Shown here in pieces: positions 1-5,479 of a DNA stretch of 6,721 bases (position 1 is its first letter; each line of letters starts with the position of its first letter). The translations under genes were made by a program, and so were the position numbers. Source of the stretch: Bordetella parapertussis (GTDB lineage Bacteria; Pseudomonadota; Gammaproteobacteria; Burkholderiales; Burkholderiaceae_B); the NCBI GenBank assembly GCA_945862495.1, contig CAMAYM010000125.1, positions 1-6,721 on the forward strand, read 5' to 3'. A model generated the notes under the pieces. The model saw only the letters and a list, made by a program, of their open reading frames with translations. It had not been told where the DNA came from and searched no databases.

Positions 1-166
1 CAGGACGCTGCTTTTCCAGGGATCGGATCCACTCCTCTTCAATGCGGGTGGTCCACTTGGCAGCAAAGAAACCTGCCGTAGCCAGACTCATCAAAGCATC
101 CGTCATCGCCAGCGGATACAAGACGCATGCATCCAGCAGCGCCGTATAGCGGGCATGCCCAGCCAT
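1..166 (-). CDS. PIN-domain toxin (VapC-like ribonuclease), 5' part only
   Basis: This open frame is cut by the left edge, so only the first 55 residues are visible. It starts at an ATG whose A is also the last base of the upstream antitoxin's TGA (TGATG), which implies translational coupling. The N-terminus contains LLDACVLYP at residues 10-18. It supplies the first conserved aspartate (D12) of PIN-domain nucleases. An acidic cluster, IEEEW at 42-46, lies where the second metal-binding acid normally falls. PIN proteins of this kind are metal-dependent RNases that act as toxins in type II toxin-antitoxin pairs. The tight overlap with an HTH antitoxin-like gene supports that role. The remaining catalytic acids lie outside the window, so activity cannot be judged. 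Confidence 0.8.
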   Translation of the reverse strand, partial: MAGHARYTALLDACVLYPLAMTDALMSLATAGFFAAKWTTRIEEEWIRSLEKQRP

Positions 167-636
167 CAGTAATCCAATCCCAACTCTTTGGCGTTGTCAG
201 CCATTCGCTCAAGTGCATTGGCCTGCTGCGCGCGCATCTTTTGCGCATATGCCAACAGGTCTTCCAAGGCAATACGACGGTGCGAGCCCACTTTTCGATG
301 CGGAAGGCGCCCGGCCTCCATTTCCTTGATCACAAACGGCCGAGAGACGTTCAGGAAATTGGCGGCTTCGACCGTCGTGAATTCTTGCTCGGTCGGCATC
401 AGCACGATGGGACGCCCTTCGCTCATGGCTCCCAGCAATTGCCCAATCAGCTTGAGGGCTGCAGGCGGCACCTCGACGGTGGGATGCTCCCCTGTGTCCG
501 TGGTCAGCGTGATGGCTGCAGCACGCGAATGGTCGAGTGACGCCATGATGCAGCGCTGAGCCACCCTGACCATCTCCTTGTCCTTGGCATTCAGCGGCGG
601 GGGAGCAACCTCCCGAACACGATCAATCGTACGCAT
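166..636 (-). CDS. Excisionase-family HTH protein, probable antitoxin of the PIN toxin
   Basis: A 156-residue protein. I chose the ATG at 636 because AGGAG lies 6-7 bases upstream; a GTG at 666 would add ten residues but has no clear ribosome site. Residues about 86-130 form a MerR/excisionase-like winged HTH (TTVEAANFLNVSRPFV, then an RLPHRKVGSHRRI wing and a LEDLLAY helix). The first 85 residues have no domain I recognise. The C-terminal tail (131-156) is helical and charged, suitable for wrapping a toxin. Its stop codon overlaps the start of the PIN gene by one base, the usual antitoxin-first order. By family analogy it should bind the PIN toxin and autorepress its promoter in 637-827. The antitoxin role is inferred from context; the DNA-binding fold is seen in the sequence. 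Confidence 0.85.
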   Translation of the reverse strand: MRTIDRVREVAPPPLNAKDKEMVRVAQRCIMASLDHSRAAAITLTTDTGEHPTVEVPPAALKLIGQLLGAMSEGRPIVLMPTEQEFTTVEAANFLNVSRPFVIKEMEAGRLPHRKVGSHRRIALEDLLAYAQKMRAQQANALERMADNAKELGLDY

Positions 637-713
637 GTCTTTCTCCTGTCTTGTCTGCCACGTCACAGCCGTGGTTATCTCGCACAGGATAGCACACCAA
701 GTGCAACAAATGC

Positions 714-732
714 AGCAAGTGAATCACTTGCT
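714..732. promoter_or_regulatory. Perfect 19-bp palindrome, candidate operator
   Basis: Two 9-base arms, AGCAAGTGA and TCACTTGCT, flank a single central A. It sits in the 191-bp gap between two divergently transcribed HTH genes, 78 bases upstream of the antitoxin ATG (636) and 96 bases upstream of the plus-strand ATG (828). A further half-site-like CAAGTG occurs at 698-703. A perfect dyad of this size between divergent regulators is a typical dimer-binding operator. Which protein binds is unknown. No convincing -35/-10 pair was seen on either strand. Confidence 0.5.
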
Positions 733-827
733 TTCGCAACATGAGGACAGATCTCGCCGAATCGCTTGGCTTTCATGGCAAACAGCGCGTTCATAGAGGT
801 CTGGCAACACCTACGGAAGGACCCACC

Positions 828-1091
828 ATGGACGGACGATGCATCTCCCAAAACGAGCTGGCCCAGCGCCGGCAGGTCAGCGAAGCCACCTTGGAGCGCT
901 GGCGTTCACAGCGCAAGGGCCCTCAATTTTTGAGACTGGGTGGCCAGGTGCGCTACCGGCTTGTGGACGTGGAATCCTACGAATGCGAAAGGATGGAAGT
1001 TTTCGGCACCGGCCAAAACAATTTAAAAGCACTCATTTCGCCAGTGCAGACGGACAAAAACAGTTCGAGAAATCAACTGCCTACCATCTGA
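828..1091 (+). CDS. Small excisionase-like HTH DNA-binding protein
   Basis: An 87-residue protein starting at ATG 828, preceded by a good GGAAGGA ribosome site at 815-821. The frame is open upstream to 741, but that extension has no family character and no better start. Residues about 6-52 form an HTH_17/excisionase-type domain: ISQNELAQRRQVSEATLERW is the HTH, then a wing around LRLGGQVRYRL and the closing helix VDVESYE. Proteins like this bind DNA as small transcription factors or recombination directionality factors. The C-terminal 35 residues are polar and unrecognised. It is divergent from the HTH/PIN toxin-antitoxin pair and followed by a possible terminator. No integrase lies next to it, so a regulatory role is as likely as an excision role. 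Confidence 0.75.
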   Translation: MDGRCISQNELAQRRQVSEATLERWRSQRKGPQFLRLGGQVRYRLVDVESYECERMEVFGTGQNNLKALISPVQTDKNSSRNQLPTI

Positions 1092-1109
1092 ACGTGAGGG
1101 CTCCTGATG

Positions 1110-1145
1110 GCAGGTGGGGAGCGTTGAGTACACCTGCGGGTTTTT
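1110..1145 (+). terminator. Possible Rho-independent terminator after the HTH gene
   Basis: GCAGGTG (1110-1116) pairs perfectly with CACCTGC (1131-1137) around a 14-base loop. GGG and five T residues follow (1138-1145). It starts 18 bases after the stop of the small HTH gene. The stem is only 7 bp and the T tract is separated from it by three G residues, so the call is tentative. The rest of 1092-1260 holds no gene I can support. Confidence 0.35.
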
Positions 1146-1260
1146 GGTCCAGAGGCGACCCGTTTCAAACCAACCCTCAAAGCTCTTGGGTCATGCTGGG
1201 GGTCAGTGAGGAAAGATTGGGGTTATTGTCCACTGCCCAACATTCCCCGTGCACTCTGCA

Positions 1261-1596
1261 TCAGCCAGGCTGAGCCGCGTGCTGCAACACCTCGGTCGCC
1301 CATTGGTTCAGGCTTTTGCCGGCGGCCTGCGCAGCAACGAGCGCGCGACCATGGATTTCAGGGGGTACGCGTAACAAGAGCTTGCCAGATGCGGGCTTCT
1401 CGGGGTGTAGGCCATGTTCCTTGCAGTCGGCAAGATAGTCCTTGATCGCATGCTCGAATTCCGTACGCAATTGGGCAACCGTCTCGCCGTGAAAGCTGAT
1501 TATGTTGCGTATTCCGAGAATGCGTCCCGCAAAAATGTTGTCCCGTTCGTCATATTCGACGCGCGCGGTATAACCCTTGTAAGTCATAGTGTTCAT
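1261..1596 (-). CDS. hicB: HicB family antitoxin
   Basis: A 111-residue protein with the two-part HicB layout. Residues about 4-68 are the degenerate RNase-H-like HicB fold (YKGYTARVEYDERDNIFAGR, then the FHGETVAQLRTEFEHAIKDY helix). Residues about 71-108 are a ribbon-helix-helix module (GKLLLRVPPEIHGRAL, then GKSLNQWATEVLQHA). HicB neutralises the HicA mRNA interferase and, through its DNA-binding domain, represses the operon. The ATG at 1596 overlaps the hicA stop as ATGA, with a GGAG about 8 bases upstream; the ATG at 1587 is a weaker alternative. Toxin-first order is usual for hicAB. I see no damage to the frame. Confidence 0.92.
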   Translation of the reverse strand: MNTMTYKGYTARVEYDERDNIFAGRILGIRNIISFHGETVAQLRTEFEHAIKDYLADCKEHGLHPEKPASGKLLLRVPPEIHGRALVAAQAAGKSLNQWATEVLQHAAQPG

Positions 1597-1847
1597 TGCT
1601 GCACTCCTGCACGTTCCAATAATTCCCGAGCTTCCTCCACCTGATACCGCTTAGCCTCCTTGCCCGGATGTGGCCGATGACAGCGCCACTGCGTGCCATT
1701 GAGTTCAATCCTGACGCGTGAGCCCTCGCGCTCTAAAACGGAGCCGCCCAGCGCTTTGATCAGCGCCTCAATGTCTGCGAACACGATCGATGCCGACGTC
1801 GGGCGAGTAACGATCGCAGCAAGCGTCTTACGGTGTTTGGTGTTCAT
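1593..1847 (-). CDS. hicA: HicA family toxin (mRNA interferase)
   Basis: An 84-residue protein, longer than the shortest HicA proteins (about 60). It has an N-terminal stretch (MNTKHRKTLAAI) before the double-stranded-RNA-binding-like core at about 24-82. Core landmarks are FADIEALIKALGG, EGSRVRIELNG, CHRPHPGKEAKRY and the terminal helix VEEARELLERAGV. Classical HicA proteins have GSH where this one has GSR (42-44). His57 and His60 in the RPHPGKE segment remain. From memory, the GSR form is common in this longer subfamily. HicA cleaves translated mRNAs and is held by HicB, encoded next with a 4-base overlap. No clear ribosome site precedes the ATG, and 5' control lies in the 98 bp before the transposase. 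Confidence 0.9.
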   Translation of the reverse strand: MNTKHRKTLAAIVTRPTSASIVFADIEALIKALGGSVLEREGSRVRIELNGTQWRCHRPHPGKEAKRYQVEEARELLERAGVQQ

Positions 1848-1852
1848 GGCCT

Positions 1853-1880
1853 ATGCTATCACGAAACGATATCAAATCAA
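1853..1880 (-). promoter_or_regulatory. Possible hicAB promoter, leaderless geometry
   Basis: On the minus strand TTGATT (-35-like, 4/6) is followed after 16 bases by TAGCAT (-10-like, 4/6). The hicA ATG begins six bases later. If this pair is used, transcription would start at or next to the ATG. That would fit the absence of a ribosome site. The matches are modest, so this is a prediction from spacing only. Confidence 0.3.
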
Positions 1881-1906
1881 GTCCCAAACATCCCGTCTGT
1901 GCTGCC

Positions 1907-1941
1907 GCCTGACATGCGCCCCCATAATCAGGCACTTTTTT
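1907..1941 (+). terminator. Hairpin with T-run just before the transposase start
   Basis: GCCTGA (1907-1912) pairs with TCAGGC (1928-1933) around a 15-base loop, followed by AC and six T residues (1936-1941). This looks like a short plus-strand terminator ending five bases before the transposase ATG at 1946. Its 3' arm contains the only AGG that could serve as a ribosome site. It could therefore stop or mask transcripts entering the element from outside. The 6-bp stem is weak on its own. Confidence 0.35.
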
Positions 1942-1945
1942 GCCC

Positions 1946-2884
1946 ATGCTCGTTTGGCTCTTCGCGCTGGTCACGGTCTTGCTCGTGACACCCGCGCTCT
2001 TCGCCTTGATCCTACTGGCCAGACGCCTACACCGGAAAAAACGCCAAGGCTTCGGACGTCGTCCCGCTCCAGATCCGACCACCGTTGCCGCCCCTGCACC
2101 CCTGACCCGGGAAAAGCCTGACTGGGTTGTGCAGGAGGTGCTGCGCCTCAAGACCCTGATGGGCAAGCAGGTCGGTTGCCGCAAAGTGGCTGACACCTTC
2201 AACCGGTTGCATGCGCCAACACGAGTCGGCAAATCCTTTGTCAGCAACACCATCCGCAACCACCAGTACGCGCTACTCAACATTTCCCGCGATCTGCGCA
2301 ACAAGCGCCCTGCACCGGTGAGTGTCAACAGCGTCTGGGGCGTTGACCTGGCTTTTGTGCGAGACCACTGTGGCGCACCACGCCCCGTTCTGGGCATCGT
2401 CGATCACGGCTCGCGCGTCTGCACCCGATTGGCGGCAGTGATCAACAAGCGCAGCTGGACGCTGATCGGCCACTTGTGCCTGGCCATCGGCCAGCATGGC
2501 AAACCCCACGCCATCCGCACCGACAACGAACTGGTCTTCAAAAGCGCTGTGTTCAAGACCTTCCTGAAGTTGGTCGGCATTCGTCACCAGCGAATTCCAG
2601 TCTGCGCCCCCTGGTGCAACGGCCACATCGAAAGCTTCTTTGGTCGGATCAAACCGTTCATCGGGCAGATCCATATTCACAGCCCAGCCGGTTTGCAAAA
2701 TGCGCTCAACGAGATGCGACACTTTTTCAATCACGTTCGCACCCATCAAAACCTCGCAGGCCTGACGCCAGCAGAAGCATCGGCAGGACTCACCCCGACT
2801 GACCTTGCGCAAACACCACCCAAATCAACCCAGCTCGTTCAGGCACTGGACGGTCTACTGGTGGGCTATCACATCCGAAGATGA
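1946..2884 (+). CDS. DDE transposase/integrase (rve core) with N-terminal membrane segment
   Basis: A 312-residue protein from ATG 1946; an in-frame TTG at 1940 is an alternative, 7 bases after an AGG. Counting from the TTG, residues 4-27 are an uninterrupted hydrophobic segment followed by RRLHRKKR, so a membrane anchor with a cytoplasmic remainder is predicted. Residues about 62-110 look like an HTH (VGCRKVADTFNRL, then VSNTIRNH). The retroviral-integrase-like core spans about 130-275. Candidate catalytic acids are D136 (WGVDLAFV), D195 (RTDNE) and E231 (CNGHIESFF), giving a D-58-D-35-E spacing as in IS3/IS481-type transposases. The core looks intact. The element's ends were not identified, so I do not name a family member. 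A fused leader from neighbouring sequence is possible but less likely, because the frame is continuous. Confidence 0.85.
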   Translation: MLVWLFALVTVLLVTPALFALILLARRLHRKKRQGFGRRPAPDPTTVAAPAPLTREKPDWVVQEVLRLKTLMGKQVGCRKVADTFNRLHAPTRVGKSFVSNTIRNHQYALLNISRDLRNKRPAPVSVNSVWGVDLAFVRDHCGAPRPVLGIVDHGSRVCTRLAAVINKRSWTLIGHLCLAIGQHGKPHAIRTDNELVFKSAVFKTFLKLVGIRHQRIPVCAPWCNGHIESFFGRIKPFIGQIHIHSPAGLQNALNEMRHFFNHVRTHQNLAGLTPAEASAGLTPTDLAQTPPKSTQLVQALDGLLVGYHIRR

Positions 2885-2892
2885 CGACTCAT

Positions 2893-2932
2893 AATCCTCC
2901 AAAAAACACACTGTCCAGCTAATCGGAGGATT
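2893..2932 (+). repeat. 8-bp inverted repeat after the transposase, possible weak terminator
   Basis: AATCCTCC (2893-2900) and GGAGGATT (2925-2932) are perfect inverted arms separated by 24 bases. They begin nine bases after the transposase stop. The large loop and only three consecutive T residues at the end make efficient termination doubtful. A role near the element's end is equally possible. Confidence 0.35.
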
Positions 2933-3022
2933 TCGCCTGGCCATCCAATTTTGATCACCAATGAAAGTTATTGATAGGCGATTTTTTACTTCTTTTAGTT
3001 ATATAAAAACAGGTGGATCACG

Positions 3023-3043
3023 CCTGATTTTTTGAAAATCGGG
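3023..3043. repeat. Hairpin-forming inverted repeat CCTGATTTT/AAAATCGGG
   Basis: Two 9-base arms flank a three-base loop and pair fully in RNA if one U-G wobble is allowed on the plus strand. No T-run follows on that strand. The minus-strand version has one C-A mismatch. It lies between the converging transposase and galE, where a bidirectional terminator would be expected, but it lacks the usual tail. Confidence 0.3.
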
Positions 3044-3176
3044 TCAAAACCGTCGTGGGAAAGTGCTTCGGACACTTGGACACGTCACCGCATCACGGAC
3101 ACGCTGTCCAAGAAGATGGTGCGCAAGGTCAAAAACCGGTGGGACATAGAGGTTTGGCCTTGGGATCGTCCCGGAT

Positions 3177-4151
3177 TCAACCGCCCCGCATCTCCCATTT
3201 CCAAGCATGTTCAATGATGGTGGCTAAATCTGCATACTGCGGCTGCCAACCCAGCTTCTCGCGGGCTAGACGCGAATCAGCAACCAATCGAGCTGGATCG
3301 CCATCACGGCGAGCACCACTCACCACTGAAATTTCGCGACCAGTAACTCGCTCGGCGGTCTCAATGACTTCCTGTACCGAGAACCCATTGCCATTGCCCA
3401 GGTTGTAGGACTCGCTATCCGCACCGTTCATTAGTGACACCAATGCCAACCAGTGAGCAGAGCAAAGGTCTTGAATGTGGATGTAGTCGCGAATGCATGT
3501 GCCGTCTGGCGTGTCGTAGTCACGGCCGAAAACAGAAATACTTGGGCGCTTGCCGGATGCGGCTTGAAGCACCAGCGGAATCAAATGCGTTTCGGGGTCA
3601 TGCCGCTCACCCAACTGCCCTTCAGGGTCAGCACCCGCCGCATTGAAATAACGCAAGCAAACCGACTTAAAGCCGTAGGCTCTTTCGTAGTCCGCCAACG
3701 CCTGCTCAACCATCAGCTTGGTGCGGCCATAAGGGTTGATGGGCTGCTGCGGGTGCCGCTCATCAATCGGTGTGTACTGTGGCTCCCCAAATGTGGCAGC
3801 GGTCGATGAGAAGATGAATTTGTTCACCCCATGCGCACGCATCGCATCCAACAGGCCCAGCGTGTAAGTGACGTTGTTGCGGTAGTACTTGTCTGGGTGC
3901 TGGACAGACTCGCCCACCTGGATCAAAGAGGCGAAGTGTATGACCGCATCAAAACCACGCGACAGCACAGCCTCCAACACAGCACGGTCGCCAAAGTTAC
4001 CCTGCACCAAATCGCCGCACAGCACCGCATCGAGGTGCCCGCTGGACAGGTCATCCAAGGTGGTGACGCTGCAACCCAGTTGGCCAAGTAGCTTGACCAT
4101 ATGGGACCCAATGTAACCAGCCCCTCCAATGACGAGCACCCGAAGTTTCAT
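3177..4151 (-). CDS. galE: UDP-glucose 4-epimerase
   Basis: A 324-residue extended short-chain dehydrogenase/reductase. It interconverts UDP-glucose and UDP-galactose with bound NAD in the cytoplasm and supplies galactose-type donors for surface polysaccharide. The Rossmann signature GGAGYIGSH is at 9-17. SSTAATFGEP (115-124) carries the catalytic Ser/Thr. Y141 and K145 in NPYGRTK form the YxxxK pair. CLRYFNAAGADPEGQLGE (165-182) and the RDYIHIQDL motif (221-229) are typical of GalE. The length is close to the family's usual 330-340. ATG 4151 gives the normal GalE N-terminus but lacks a clear ribosome site. ATG 4169 adds six residues and overlaps the rfbC stop as ATGA, so coupled translation from there is a real alternative. 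It is the last gene of the minus-strand operon visible here. Confidence 0.93.
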   Translation of the reverse strand: MKLRVLVIGGAGYIGSHMVKLLGQLGCSVTTLDDLSSGHLDAVLCGDLVQGNFGDRAVLEAVLSRGFDAVIHFASLIQVGESVQHPDKYYRNNVTYTLGLLDAMRAHGVNKFIFSSTAATFGEPQYTPIDERHPQQPINPYGRTKLMVEQALADYERAYGFKSVCLRYFNAAGADPEGQLGERHDPETHLIPLVLQAASGKRPSISVFGRDYDTPDGTCIRDYIHIQDLCSAHWLALVSLMNGADSESYNLGNGNGFSVQEVIETAERVTGREISVVSGARRDGDPARLVADSRLAREKLGWQPQYADLATIIEHAWKWEMRGG

Positions 4152-4165
4152 ATGGTGTGATATTG

Positions 4166-4717
4166 TCATTCGAAGCACTCAGCATCATTTAGCAAAATCG
4201 CTGTCGCGTCTTTGCCTGACAACCTCGGCTCGCCCTCTAAAGGCCACTGAATGCCAACTGCCGGGTCGCACCACAGCAAGCTGCGCTCGTGTTCGGGCGA
4301 GTAGTAGTCAGTCGTCTTGTACAAAAATTGCGCCCGCTCACTCAGTACCAAAAAGCCATGCGCAAAGCCCGGTGGAATCCACAACTGGCGACGGTTATCT
4401 GCACTTAGATTCGTACCCGCCCACTTTCCGAAGGTAGCCGAGGATCGGCGTAAATCCACCGCCACATCAAACACCTCACCCTCTGTCACCCGTACCAACT
4501 TTCCCTGGGCATGCTGAATCTGGTAATGAAGTCCACGCAACACACCACGAGTAGACATGCTGTGGTTGTCCTGCACAAACGACACATCCAGTCCAGTCGC
4601 TAGCCTGAAATCCCGTGCATTGAACGACTCGAAAAAGAACCCCCTCGGCTCACCAAAAACCTTGGGCTCCAGAATCAAAACGTCGGCAATAGCGGCAGGG
4701 GTAATGAGATAGGACAT
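4166..4717 (-). CDS. rfbC: dTDP-4-dehydrorhamnose 3,5-epimerase
   Basis: A 183-residue RmlC-type cupin, full length for the family. It epimerises C3 and C5 of dTDP-4-keto-6-deoxyglucose, the third step to dTDP-L-rhamnose. Visible landmarks are PRGFFFESFN (24-33), the QDNHSMS segment (49-55), RGLHYQ (61-66) with the catalytic-position His64, the cupin strand EGEVFDVAVDLR (79-90), WIPPGFAHGF (113-122), Y133 in LYKTTDYY, and D170. All are intact, so the enzyme should be active. The start at 4717 matches the family N-terminus, though no good ribosome site precedes it. A 69-bp gap separates it from the upstream glycosyltransferase and no gene is seen there. Its substrate depends on RfbB, whose local gene is destroyed. 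Confidence 0.95.
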   Translation of the reverse strand: MSYLITPAAIADVLILEPKVFGEPRGFFFESFNARDFRLATGLDVSFVQDNHSMSTRGVLRGLHYQIQHAQGKLVRVTEGEVFDVAVDLRRSSATFGKWAGTNLSADNRRQLWIPPGFAHGFLVLSERAQFLYKTTDYYSPEHERSLLWCDPAVGIQWPLEGEPRLSGKDATAILLNDAECFE

Positions 4718-4786
4718 CGAGAAAAACTTTCAAACACAGCAGAACATACAGTTGGCCGTACGCGCACCAAACACCGCAGAATGTAC

Positions 4787-5473
4787 TCACGCCACTTTCT
4801 GAAGCAAAACCGCACCGTGATAGCCGATCAGATTTGCCCCATGCTGGCGGTACAGCACCAGGCTTTCCGACAATTCACATCGCTTGCAGCCCACAGCCGC
4901 CAAGTCACATAGCAGTTCATCGTGCGCCTCAACATTGAACCCGGGGCGCGACATAACATCACGAACACTGGCGAAAAATTTTCGAGACACCGCAAGCGCA
5001 AAACCTGGATAAAAGTTCTCACGAACTTCATCCGCTTCAAAGCACCTATCCACATCAATGTCTGGATAGCGTTTACCCGTACGCATTAAGCGTGCATCAG
5101 ACACTTCCGCTGAATGGGCTACAAAGTCAGCCTGCAAATGCTCAAACGCCTTGCGCAGTCGTTCCAACTTGGCTGGCAACCAGACATCGTCCTGATCAGA
5201 AAAAGAGATCACATCCCCCGAGCACAAACTGGCCGCTTTGAGAAAGTTCATGCCATACCCTAGACGCTGCTCGTTGCGATGGACTGACACCGGAAACGGT
5301 GCCACGCCCGCAAACCACTCCAGAATTGCTGAGGTCTCATCGGTCGAACCATCATCAGTGACAACCAGCTCTGCTGGCAAAAAGGTTTGTTCGACCAAGC
5401 TTGCCAACTGCTCTTTCAGAAACCGAGCCCCATTGAAGGTGGCCAATGCAATCGAAATTTTCAAACCAGCCAC
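4787..5473 (-). CDS. Family 2 glycosyltransferase (GT-A), possibly O-antigen/rhamnan
   Basis: A 228-residue cytoplasmic, probably membrane-associated transferase with no transmembrane segment. The GT-A nucleotide-binding start is ISIALATFNGARFL (6-19), followed by VVTDDGSTDET (37-47). The metal-binding DXD-type motif is FSDQDDVW (91-98). HDELL (184-188) supplies the likely catalytic base, and LYRQHGANLIG (207-217) is typical of this subgroup. It begins with GTG at 5473, six bases after the rfbA stop, so the two are co-transcribed. It sits between rfbA and rfbC, which are often adjacent. Many relatives continue for several tens of residues after the YRQHG motif, whereas this one stops 18 residues past it. 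A truncated C-terminus is therefore possible. Donor and acceptor sugars cannot be told from sequence. Confidence 0.88.
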   Translation of the reverse strand: MAGLKISIALATFNGARFLKEQLASLVEQTFLPAELVVTDDGSTDETSAILEWFAGVAPFPVSVHRNEQRLGYGMNFLKAASLCSGDVISFSDQDDVWLPAKLERLRKAFEHLQADFVAHSAEVSDARLMRTGKRYPDIDVDRCFEADEVRENFYPGFALAVSRKFFASVRDVMSRPGFNVEAHDELLCDLAAVGCKRCELSESLVLYRQHGANLIGYHGAVLLQKVA

Positions 5474-5479
5474 AAAGCT

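Larger units (their letters stand above)
2885..3176. other. Gene-free stretch between transposase and galE
   Basis: Two convergent genes end here. Positions 2885-3035 contain an AT-rich part (2975-3010) and two hairpin-forming repeats. Positions 3036-3176 are GC-richer. They hold an imperfect direct repeat (GGTCAAAACCGTCGTGGGA at 3042-3060, GGTCAAAAACCGGTGGGA at 3127-3144), three copies of GGACAC, and a GGACA-CGC-TGTCC dyad at 3097-3109. A plus frame is open from 2999 through this part, but its peptide is unfamiliar and runs into the galE 3' end without a family match. It may hold the right end of the insertion element and relic DNA. Confidence 0.5.

Noticed and set aside
39..272. Open frame on the minus strand across the antitoxin/PIN junction.
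   Set aside because: It lies out of frame over two genes with clear domain motifs and has no motif of its own.
741..827. N-terminal extension of the small HTH gene back to position 741.
   Set aside because: The added 29 residues have no family character, and the ATG at 828 has a strong GGAAGGA at the right distance.
1219..1242. TTGGG/CCCAA inverted repeat after hicB as a terminator.
   Set aside because: Only 5 bp of stem with a 14-base loop, and no T-run on the hicB strand.
1828..2397. Long minus-strand frame opposite the transposase 5' half.
   Set aside because: Arg/Ser/Thr-rich composition typical of an antisense shadow. The plus frame carries the DDE core.
1926..3029. AATCAGGC (1926-1933) and GCCTGATT (3022-3029) bracket the transposase as an inverted pair, possible terminal repeats.
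   Set aside because: The match is 8 bp and does not extend on either side. With flanks of this size one such match is expected by chance, and no target duplication was seen.
3032..3217. Plus-strand open frame of about 61 residues (TTG start) downstream of the transposase.
   Set aside because: The peptide is unfamiliar, has no ribosome site and overlaps the galE 3' end. It is kept only as part of the unassigned stretch.
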